Below, one piece after another: positions 23,154-35,100 of a DNA stretch of 64,000 nucleotides. A program made the translations under genes and the position numbers. The notes under the pieces are model-generated. The model searched no databases. It had not been told where the DNA came from and saw nothing but the letters and a program-made list of their open reading frames with translations. Position 1 is the stretch's first letter. Each line of letters begins with the position of its first letter. The stretch comes from Enoplosus armatus (lineage: Eukaryota; Chordata; Actinopteri; Centrarchiformes; Enoplosidae): NCBI RefSeq assembly GCF_043641665.1, contig NC_092182.1, forward strand, positions 25,084,741 through 25,148,740, read 5' to 3'.

Positions 23154-26100
23154 ACTTCTTGTACTAATATACTTATGAGAACCTTTAACGACCACAATCA
23201 TTACTTAACCTCTTACCTAAAACCTAATCCATGTTCAAATCTTGACCCAAATCCCAACTCCTACACCTGTTCCCATTTTGGGGGATTTTCTTCTTTATAT
23301 CCTTGTGTCCTTGTGTTGTAGAAACACAGGAACCCACACACACACACACAGCCTTGATCCTGTGTTTACCACCAGCTCTATCTCAAGGCCAGTATCGACG
23401 CAATTGGAGTCGGCTCATCTGTCTCCTAAACATGTCAAACAAAATTTAAGTGCAGGGCAACACCACTGAAGGTTAAAAGAAAAACTACAATATGATTGCT
23501 GTGGTCCTTAAGTAGACTAAATATACTGTGGGTGTTCATGAACAAAAACTAATGTGAAACAATATCAACATGCCAACTGTTAAAACTGAAGATTCACAGA
23601 ATTTACTGTGACCAAGCTGTAAATCCAAATTCCTGCTTCAAGTATAATGTTTTACAGTGCACGCAGAAAAGAGAAATCAACAGAAACAGGAAGTATTATC
23701 TTTAACACTGAAAGTTAGAGATATGAAGAGTGCAGCGTCAGGATGTGGTCGGTAGATTTTCAGGACGCAGGTTCAGTTGTCATGTCTCCGAGGAGAGACA
23801 TTTTTAATTTGCTAAGAGTTTTTCTCCTTCATTTTCCTTAACCTCTTTTTATGGCTGCGTCATTGCCCCTGATGGGTGTATTCTACATGTCTCTTTAATT
23901 CAATAATTTCATACACATTTCCTTGTAATTTAGTCTGAGGTATTTGTTATCTTTGGAAACTTTCGGATCTTTGGAGAATTTATAATAAAGTTCTGTGGGT
24001 TTGAACAAATGTGGCTCTGGCAGCATTAAAGAGGAGGACTGAAAGGCTAAACCAGAAGCATAAATCCATCTAATCAGGTTAAATTCTCAAGGAAAATGTA
24101 CAAACATCTGGTCAAATGTGCATTGTAACCGTAAGTAATTCATGTTGAAGGTGCACAATCAACACATAACTTTTATCCACGTCATCTGTGTCAGTTCTCA
24201 TTTCATGAAATGTGACATCATGACCTGACTACTGGCCAATCAAAATGCAGCACTAAAAACCCTCCTCTAACACAAAATATGAAGACGCTACAGGGACCAA
24301 TATGGTGAAAACTGTGGGTCTTTTGCAGGAAGTTGACAATATCACTTATCAGTCACATGGGGGCAAAGGGAAATGTCAGTGTTTTCTATTAGGACCTGAG
24401 TTCAAGCCCCAGATGATGCTGTTCTTTAACATAAGAATGGTGTATTACTTTTATATAATGTGTCTGTTGCTATGAAGATTAACTGTCACCAGAAAGTTTG
24501 ATCACATTGTGACCTTCAGTCGCCCTTGGCCATTTCACTGGACTGTTGGCGTCTTCTTGTATCATCACCTTGACCTCTCTCCTCCCTCCAGGTATTGGTT
24601 ACGCCTCCATTGTGATCGTGTCCCTGCTGAATATCTACTACATCGTCATCCTGGCCTGGGGCCTCTACTACCTGTTCCAGGTAGGTTTGAAATTAGAAAG
24701 TCCTCTTCTTTTCTTTTTCCCTCACTTCTATCATAAATTACTGCAGTGTGACTTCTGATTATTGACCCTCTTAAGTACTGGCTAGCTGGAATGTCAGTGT
24801 TGTAGAAACTCAAGGTTTTCCTGTTAAATGTTCAAAGTATCAGGATTAACAAAATTCATAGTTGATAAAAAAGAAAATCACCCCTTTAAGCCAAATTTGG
24901 TTCATAAAAAAACAGCTTTTGCTGGCAGAGGACGCGTCATTCATTGGAGGAGTGGAATAAAACATGCTAAGACAACGTGATTATTCCTGCTTTTTTTAAG
25001 GAATATATCACTCTTTTGCAAGCTTTCCTTTGTTTGCCAAAATATAAATCAAGTCCAAAATCATCAGTTTCACATTTTTATTGATAACAAATATAATGAC
25101 ACCGTTTTTTAAGAGTGTATCCCATCCAGTGTCCCAAATACCCATCATAGTAATATGAAGATCAATCGCATCATGGTCTCTCTCTCTCTCTCTCTCTCTC
25201 ATGAAAAGGGAGTAAGTGTGTGTTAGAGTCAAATCAATAACTTCACAGCTTATTGTACCGAACTCAAGCTGTGTTTCACCCATTTTAGGGACACAGACAC
25301 ATCAAAGTATGTCCTTAGTCAATGAGTTCAAACAGTATTTAAACTGTTGACAAGAATTAAGCAAATTTGTACTCTAATGTAACTCCTGCTTTTTTTTTTT
25401 TGCATTTCAGTGTTTTCAGCCGGAACTGCCCTGGGCCAAGTGCAACCAGCCCTGGAACACCGATCGCTGCATCGAGGACACCTACCGCAAGAACAAATCC
25501 CTTTGGTTGGCTGCCAACGCCTCCAACTTCACCTCCCCCGTCACCGAGTTCTGGGAGTGAGTTACATAAGAGCACACATACATGATCACTTGCATAACCA
25601 CACACAATTTTGGTGAGAAAATTAATTTAGGTACGACATCATTGATAAATGTTCCACAATTAACCCTTTCACGCATAGTGGTCACTACAGTGGACAGCTA
25701 TTCAAAAGCTGTTTTCTTGTATATGCATGGGTTTTAATGGTGTAGTTGCACATCAACCACCACAGTGGACGCTAGTGCGTCATCCCATACACTGCCACCC
25801 ACTGGCCAGCCATTGTAAGCGCAACACAAATGTCTCAAAACCAAGATGGCCAACGGAAGGCCAGAAATGCTGAGCAGCTCAGGAATACCTTGCCAATCCT
25901 TCTATAGTAGGAGACCCTAAATAAATTTATAATTTATAATAAATAGTAAATAAAATTTGGTAACATCAAGTAACAACTAAGGAGTAATACAATTGTTAAA
26001 ATTTCCATTTTATTCATTGGTGTGTTAAATACATATTTCTTCAGTTGAAAACTCAAACGCATGCTGTCCATGCATGTGAAGAACTTTGTGTGAAATGAAC

Positions 26101-29100
26101 ATTTGAAAAAAATTAAGTTAAAATTTTTTTTTCATGCCTAAAGAGAAATAAAAACACTTCGTCAAAATCCTGACTGAGGCTGTCATAATTCATGCATGAA
26201 AGGGTTAAGATGGTAACCTATCACTTTGTGTAGGCCAAGGCAGACATCAAGGAACTTTAATACAGAGGCTTTGTTTCGCTTTGATTTGAGAGACTGTAAA
26301 GGGACTTGGACACATTTGGAAAATTGGCCTGCAGGGTTTTTGGGTTTCATATTCTCAAATACTTGGCAGGCAGGAGGTTGGTGAGCCCTGCCAAAGACAA
26401 TCTGTTCAACTGTCCAAAGAAGTAGCTCACACATCAGTTATTTGGTCATTATACATATAGAGCTTTCCTTTTATGTTGCAGACATAATGTGCTGGGTATC
26501 ACCAATGGTATAGAGGACATTGGTCCTGTTAAATGGGACCTGGCTCTGTGTTTACTGCTCGTATGGGTCATCTGCTTCTTCTGCATCTGGAAGGGAGTCA
26601 AGTCCACTGGCAAGGTAAATATATGGTTCTGTTATCCTGTACTGTGCTTTATTTATTGCTATTAATGACTGGTTGTGTTTTGCACTGTTGATCCAGTTCA
26701 AGAGTTGATCCACTCTTGAACTTGCTGAACTTAAAAAAAAAAACAAAAAAAAACTCACTGATCCGCTTTTATCATTGCTGTGTCATAATGCCTGCCAGAA
26801 CCATGACATGGTGATGCTCATATGATTTCTTCACTGCGGTCTGACTAAGAGAACAAAAGAGGCTATGTTCAAACTGAGTGCTGGAGTTTTTCTGAAGGCC
26901 TGGGTGGGCTTTTATTCTGTTTAATAAAACAGAAATGGAATAATCTGTTTCAGCCCATTATATAAAAAAGAAATGATAATTAAATAAAAAAGGATTCTGA
27001 ACAATTATACATCATATTTATAATGTGCCATAGCTGATGCATTTCAAAGGGTCTGAGATAATTATTTAGATTATTTTAATTTGTGTGTGGAACTTGTACA
27101 CAAACTTTTTTGGCAGTGGATCTCAGGAGGAAGAAAAGAATACTGTCAGGGCAACATCTGGTTCCACTTTGCTGTTGTGGTTCCTCCCAAAGATTTTGTG
27201 CTTCGCAGCAGCATTTCCTCAAACTAATATGTCACCTGATATGCATTTAAGACTTCTAGACAGTAATCGAGGGTTTAACGTACTCTGATACATGTAAATG
27301 AAACAGTTTGGGTTCATTGTTAATACTAACACACAGCACAATTTATGAGCCAAGAAATGGGCTGATAGTTTATAGTAGAGGATTACTATTCTGTATTACA
27401 CTATGCATACTGCATGTCTCTGTTTAACGGCTTACCATTCAACAAAATCTATGGAGGAGAATTTCTGGCTACCTTTTGTACAGTACTGCAGAATAGATTT
27501 AATATTAGACCTTGCTCAACTCCTGCTACTGCAACAGCAACAACAAAAACAACAACTCGCCCCGAGACCAGAGGCAGCTCAATCAAACCTAGACTACTTT
27601 TTTCATAGCCTCAGCACTCTTTATTGATTGGTCTGGCCTGATTTATGCTCTCTGGTTGCTCCAAGTTGTAACTCCGGTAATAAAGTCACTCCTACGAGGC
27701 CAAGTGTGGTCACGGCTTTCCAAATAACAGATACTGATACACTGCTGATTGATTTAAGGGACAGCCTGTGGTCTGTCCTTAATCCAAAAATAACTCCCAT
27801 ATTTATCAAACATAATTCTCTGTAACGACATCAAAGATATTAGCTAGTAGGCCAAATAACAAATTAACATCCAAGTCATTGCCAAGGCAGACCTTTTTTG
27901 AAACTCGGATAGAAATTATAATAGACTTCCCCTGTAGAATAACACAAACTGGAGTATTTCCATAATGTTTTCTGTATTGTGATATCCCTCAGGTGGTATA
28001 CATCACAGCCACGTTCCCATTTGTCATGCTCATTGTGCTGTTGATTCGTGGTGTGACACTGCCGGGTGCTAGCGAGGGCATCAAGTTCTACCTGTACCCT
28101 GACCTCGCCCGCCTGAAGGACCCAGAGGTAGGTGCCAATGTGCTGCCTGTGTGAGAAAACCCCATTGTAGGGCTCCTCTTGTAGTCCCTGTGTCTAGCCA
28201 AACATGGTGCTGCTCCCTCCCACGTCTGTTTGGCTGCACATATAGTGTCCAAAATTAAATTAAAACAGTGGCATCTATTTTAATATATAATCCATCGGTA
28301 GAATACAAAAATATGCCACTTTGAGAGGCAATACATTCAATTACTACACTAGATTTTCTATATTTTGCAGTTGAAAAATGACTTTAGATACTCCTCACCT
28401 ACCTTTTTAAAAAAGACAAGACAGCTTCAAGGTATTCTAGGTTATATATTCCCATATTCTGAAAGACATTCTGGAAATCAAAGACAAATTCTAGTGGTGG
28501 TATAATTGCATATAAAGTCAATGCAGATGCAAGTTGACATCAACAGACACATATTTGCTCTTGGTGGCTCATATTAAGGCAAAGTGGCATCAGTGTGAGT
28601 GAAAATGTGTCAACATATGCCAACCATTTTAGAAACTGTAGCTCATCCCAAGACTTATGATTCCAATTAATGAGCTTAGGGCGACAAGAAGAAAAAGAGA
28701 TCAGTCAGAGCCTGAGCTATCGCACAAACTCAGCGATTCTGCTAGACTTATGCAGACCCGAGCCCATGTTAGTGTTACCCACGACTTTCATCAGCAGGCC
28801 TCAGCCTTTTTGTCCCCACTCTCTCCCCCTTCTTGGCAGGTGTGGATTGACGCTGGCACCCAGATCTTCTTCTCCTATGCCATCTGTTTGGGCGCCATGA
28901 CGTCCTTGGGGAGCTACAACAAGTACAAATACAACTGCTACAGGTGAGGTTTCAATTTTCGGTGAGGGGGTTAACTGTAGGGGAGAGAGGGGGGTTAAGG
29001 GATCCTTGTGTGTTCATTAACAAATCCTCCTCATGACATATGTGTGACATAGGGACTGTTTGCTGCTGGGAGCCCTCAACAGTGGTACCAGTTTTGTGTC

Positions 29101-32100
29101 TGGCTTCGCAATATTTTCCGTCCTGGGCTTCATGGCACAAGAGCAAGGGGTGGACATTGCTGATGTGGCAGAGTCAGGTACGAGGGTTCTGTAAAGGCGG
29201 CAGTGATGGTGGGCGCTGCTTCCTGGTTAACAAATAAAACAACAGTAATAAAAGAAAAACAGCAATGAAACCCAAAAGAGAATTAGCCAACACGTTTCAT
29301 TCAGAAATGAATTATATTAAATGGATTTCTTGATGAATTAAATGGATTCCTTGTTTAATTACAAATGACGGCATCGGAATATGGAAGTTTCCGCAATCAA
29401 ACACTCCTTGACAAAAGCAGACTGTGAGAAAATATGAACATATTTGGTCGGTTTGTTAGCGCATCATTCGAGTGAAGCAAGTTGGTTGGATTAGGCTTAA
29501 GAGAGAGATGTTGGAAAAATGATTTCGTTTTTGAGTTGGAGACATTAAGAGATGAAAAATAAGCTAGAATTTACACTTAGAATTAGCTTTGTGATGATGT
29601 ACAGGGCATCTTGTGCCTAGTTTAAACATGCTTTCCACCGACACGTGACAAACTGATGTCACCATTGTTGTGGTTCCTGTCTATTTGACTGACATATTGG
29701 CATATGGGGTTATTAGTTGTTTCTACATTTTAACTATATAAGCAATATAGTGACTAAATCACAAAACTCCATGGAAAACATGAACTACGGAACATTTCAG
29801 CAAAGTAACAAAAGACTATCTCAGTTTTGTGACATGTATTCATGATCAAATGAGACTGACACGTTTTGGAAAGGCTTTCATGCAACCATAAGTGCCAACA
29901 CCTTGTCCATGGGATTAAAGTATATCTCTGACAGTTTCTCAAGTCTTACCTTGTGATAGTTTACAATTACTCTATGAGGCTGCACATGCAACTTTGTCTT
30001 TATGTGGATACAAAGTTAGCCCAGCCTAAGGTGGAAGTCATACCTGGTTTTCCGATGGAATCACACAAGGATTTCATTTATGCTGGTTTTTCAAATCCCA
30101 AAGCAGATCTAAGATGACTGTTGACTCATTCTTTAAAAGCACCAGTTACACTCAAGGAAAGGTGTTAACACACCAACAGAGAGCTGAAAGCTGTTTTTTT
30201 TTCTAGAACTACTTTTTGGGCTTGTTTGGAAAGTTTGGATCTCCTCTTTTCTGGATTTGACATGCTTCCGTTACATGCTTAAGACATCTTGTTTGACATC
30301 AAATGAGACACAAATTGAAACTTCAAGTACTTTTGTGAAACCCAGGCTTCACCTATTGCCCCAAGATCATCCAGTTTGACGAAAGCAAGTGTAGCTTAAC
30401 ACTGGATACTGGACAAACTCTGTCCATGCTACCAACCCAGTCGATATGAATATTGGACAATTCTGTAGTCTCCAATTTATATCCAGTGCCAAAATTCTTT
30501 TTGCAGAATTGTGCAATGTCAACGTTGTGTTTGGCGAGTGGGTTGATGCTCCACAGGATACCAAAGAATAGAAGTGTATATCAGAGGAACTAGAGAGAGA
30601 GCATGGCAATCCTGGACACTCCATGGCACATGGGCAACATGGAACTCAGTTACCAATGAAGAGGTCATTTTCCGGCCTAAACAACTGTCCATGTGCTGTG
30701 AGGCTAAGAGTAGAGCAGGTCAGGTAGACAGCAGAATGCAATACGTGTTCATGCTAAGTCATCTGCCAGGTAAAGAAGTGATCAAAAGTTTAAGAACATC
30801 ACAAGTAAGTCTGAGAGTTGACTGAATACAGTGTGGTTTTCACAGTGCAGCTTCAGCACACATACAATGTCTTCTGTTGACTCATGAGTGTACTAAAAAC
30901 AAAAAGAACTAATTGAAAATGTAGGTTTTAGAATGCAATATTTTATGTTTTGTACAGTCGAGTAATGACTTATCCTATTTCACGAGTTAACATACTCCAG
31001 TTTTGATTAACGTTCTGCAAGCGTTTCCCTTCTCAGGGAATGGAAGTTGGTACTATTTTCTGAGTCAACGCTGTGTTTGGTTGGATGCCTTGTCATAATT
31101 CACAACAAAAACTGAACATATCTTGCTATCAGCTGCAATGCTGTTTTGCTGTTATGGCTGCTTCCTTGTTTCTTGACTTCTGTCACTGTTCTCAGTGTAG
31201 TATCAATGTCACTTTAGACCTCAGGGAAAAAAAAGCATCTGCTGCTGTTTTGCAATGGCCATTTTGCATTCCTCCCAGGATCATGCTAAATTGCTCGAGT
31301 GACGTAGGTGTTGATATACTTAAATTATTTGACAAACCAATATTCACTTTATTTACCTTTTCTAGCAGTTGATTGCCTCCATGTAAAGGCTTTCAGCTGC
31401 CTGGAAAGGTGAATCAAGCATACCCTATGCAGGTTGAATATTTCATTGGTGTTTACAGTGGTCTACAGTGTTTTTGGTAACTTAATTCCACACAACACAT
31501 ACAGTATACTAGCTACGATCCACTACATACTCTACACACATCCATTTATAGTATGCTTCACAATGGCTTACCTCCACAGAGATGCAGTTACACAATACTC
31601 TGAATAATTTAAACTACATATTATACTCTACATGTTCTTTATTATTGTTCTGTTTTCCAAGTCAGTAATAGTTATCCTTGTAATATGTCATTGTAAATGA
31701 TTTAAAATGGCTTCATGTGTTAAGTGCATACAGTTAGTAAAGTAATGTTTACAGAGAAGGAAGTAACAGGTAAGTAAAGATGTGTATTAGACATACTAAT
31801 ACCTTTTTCACCTTGCTTTATACAAATACATAAAACAGACACACGCACACACAAACATCTGTTCACAGTATTGTAGCCCAGGTTTGATCATGCATTCACA
31901 ACTGGTTCTGCGTCTCCATCGTTTGGGGCCTTTTTCCTTCCCACAGGGATGCAGATCAGATGAGCTTATAATGATACTAATGTTGCCTCCCCCCCACACC
32001 CCTCTGTCTGCTCTTACCCCCTACCCCCTCCTCTGCAGGTCCAGGCCTGGCGTTCATTGCCTACCCCAAGGCTGTAACCATGATGCCTTTTCCTACAGCC

Positions 32101-35100
32101 TGGGCAATCCTCTTCTTCATTATGCTGCTGCTGCTTGGCCTCGACAGTCAGGTCAGCCGAATCGTCGGAACACATTACCAGCTGTTAGAGCTGCAGGTGC
32201 CTAGATGTTAAGGAGGTTCAAACGGTCGTAATTGAGGTGCCCATGAGCAAAACACTTAACTGCTCATTGGCCAACAATAGAAACCTGTGCACAAACTCTA
32301 AGGGAGTTTAAGAAAACAATGAACGTGTTAAACACTTCAGTGGCTTTCTACTTTGTGTCACAAAAGAAAACAATATAGTAAAAAATATTCCTCACAGTCC
32401 AGAAGCACACACATCCTGAAAATGAACATGTGTGCTCACTCAAGCCTCCCAGAATAAATGAATTTAATCAAAACTGCTTAAGCCAAATTTACACATAAAT
32501 GGCTCCAAACAGCAGCAAGAGAAGATGCTTTTTTACCAAAGGATGATAATTAAAAGATGTAAAGCGTAAAATGGTTGTCAGTGGACCTGTATCCATACTT
32601 TTTTGATAACAACACTGTGTCTCTGTGTCGCCCTGCAGTTTGTGGAGGTGGAAGGGCAGATCACATCACTGGTGGATCTGTATCCGTCCTTCCTAAGGAA
32701 GGGTTACCGCAGAGAGGTCTTCATCGCTATCCTCTGCTGCATCAGCTACCTGCTTGGACTCACCATGGTTACCAAGGTAACAACGTCATGAAAAGTGAAC
32801 AGAAAAACTAAAATAAAAAGGACCAGCACCAGTAATCGTGACCAGAACACATGTAGGAACAAAGTAAACATCAGAAAACTCAGAAAATAATACACCTTAA
32901 TGGTTTTAGTGCTATGAACTATCGTCATTCATCTCATTCATCAGTCTTTCATGTTTGAGGAAATTACAGCATTTGAAGAAGTCACAATTACAGTATTTGT
33001 CCAGTATAAATATGCGTGCAGCACCTATTGATAATTGCGTGTATATATACAGTATATATACAGTATATACTGTGGCTGCTGACCTCTTTTCAGGCTCGAG
33101 CCAGAAACAACAGTGTTCAGATAGCTATTAGTGCTGGTCCCTGGGGAGATGACAGGGGGCTATTTATACTGTCAAGTCATGAGAACTTCCCTTCCCTCCT
33201 CTGGTAATAATAGATACAGTAGACCTGACTTAGCTTTTACAAATCTTTCTCTTCCTCCTCCTTCTCTCCTATTTCTGTCTCTTGTCTGTTTTCCCCTGTT
33301 TCTCATCATTTTTTTTTACTCCTTTCCTTCATGTCCTCTCATCTGCTTCTACTTCTCCTGTTTATCTTAAATTCTTCTGCGTCATCTGTCTTTATACTTG
33401 TCCTCCCTTGTTCTCTCTTCTTTACTGAACTTTTTGTTTCTCATAACTTTTTTGTCTGCATCACCCATGTTGATTCTCTCTATTTCAACCTTTCCTCCAC
33501 CTTGAATTATATAGACACATCATTGTGATGTATCACCCTCCCAACAGTTGCCCTGTACAAGTAGACCGTTCTCACTGTGGACATTTTGACTTGTCAAATA
33601 CAAGTGTAACAGTCATAAATGTCCCAGGGCTCTGGTGCATGCTGGCTCACAAGTGTGGCTTAGTGGGACGCCTACACAAAATGTCATAGCACAGTCTGCT
33701 ATGAGAAAGGTCACTTTTTTGGTTTCAGAAACTTCACACTATCTCTGTAAGAGTTAGAAGAGCCTTAAGGTCTGGGTGTGAGACAAATTTGAGTAGACAA
33801 ATGATACCTTGAATTATGACGCATCGTTTCTTTAAGTTTCATCAAAATTAGACCAGTTTCACAAGATTTCTTGCACCTTCCTTCCACAGAGCGCAGACAT
33901 CTCAAACAAAGATTGTCCACATGCCAAAATGTTTGACAGAATAGCATAAATAGCAGACCACTATAGGTAACTTTCCACCTTGACTGAAACTGCTCGGTGT
34001 GGTTTGCAAAGACGCTAGCATAAAACGCTCTGGTTTGTTTGAGTTTCTTTAAACCAACCACAGTCATCTGTGGCAACACTAAGCCCAGGATGCAGCGACG
34101 GTGCCCTTGCAAAGCCGTAACACACAGATAGCAGAAAAGGAGGACTGAAGTAGTCGGCCAACGGCAGACTTAAACCGAAAGCCTACATCCTGTGAGCCAG
34201 ACTACGGTTAGCATAACGAGTCGGTTGCTGGCTATTTATGTCAAACAAAATAGAAATGTGTAAGACCTCCGATGAGGTACATTCTTTTTCCAAAACCTAC
34301 TTTAAAACAGGAAAAATCTGTAGGTTGAGTCCATCCATTGTCTCCAATTCCTCCACTTAATCTCACACTCCCCCCTCTCTTTCTGTCTCCGAGACGATCA
34401 TACTTTCACCTTCTATCATCACTCTTTTCTTCATCCATCCTCATCCTCTCATTCCTCTCAAACCACCACCCTCCCAGCCCTCTTTCTGTTCTCACACAAC
34501 ATTTAACCTTCTCACTGTCATTCTATTTTCTGCCCCCCCCCCCCCCCCCCCCGCCCTCTCTCTCTGTCCCTCTGTCGTTCCCATGACAACATCTTTTTAT
34601 GGCTGTGGTGGCCTGGTTCAAGTTTAGGATTCCCATGATTGTTAAAACATTTTTCACACTGGACACACACACACGTGAGCACACACGAGCATGTGCGCAC
34701 ACACTCGCAGACACAGAGGCAGTCTCACGTGTGGACATGTTTAGTCTTAAAATATCTCTTTCTCCCCGCTGTATCTTTTTAATGATCTTTCAAGATTTAC
34801 GTGTATGTTTTACAATATTATATGTTCCTTTAGCTCAGTACATTGAGGAATCACCTTTCTGTCACTGAAAAGAATATAGACCCTGCACATGCCTTTTAAA
34901 ACAATTAAAATCTGTCTGTCTGTCTGTGTCTCTGCAGGGTGGCATGTATGTTTTCCAGCTGTTTGATTTCTATGCAGCTAGCGGTGTGTGCCTTCTGTGG
35001 GTGGCATTCTTTGAATGTATAGCTGTTGCCTGGGTTTATGGTGAGTACAGTCCTTCAAAAAAATACCAAATATTATGTAGGATGTATACTAATGACATAC

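Larger units (their letters stand above)
19562..24591 (+). other. slc6a6: slc6a6 intron between coding exons 2 and 3
   Basis: About 5 kb. Contains family A repeat copy 2, a purine-rich tract (21.3-21.68 kb), an RFX-like palindrome at 21287-21300 and a dense dinucleotide cluster at 22.76-23.15 kb. No further exon seen. Confidence 0.85.

Noticed and set aside
22812..23201. Cys/Val-rich - strand frames
   Set aside because: Read-through of GT dinucleotide arrays.
30367..31372. Possible transposase or RT remnant in an slc6a6 intron
   Set aside because: Neither strand shows DDE, RT or zinc-finger motifs; only a vague impression of repeat-like complexity.
34831..34860. tRNA-like string tttagctcagt
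   Set aside because: No cloverleaf, no B box at proper spacing.
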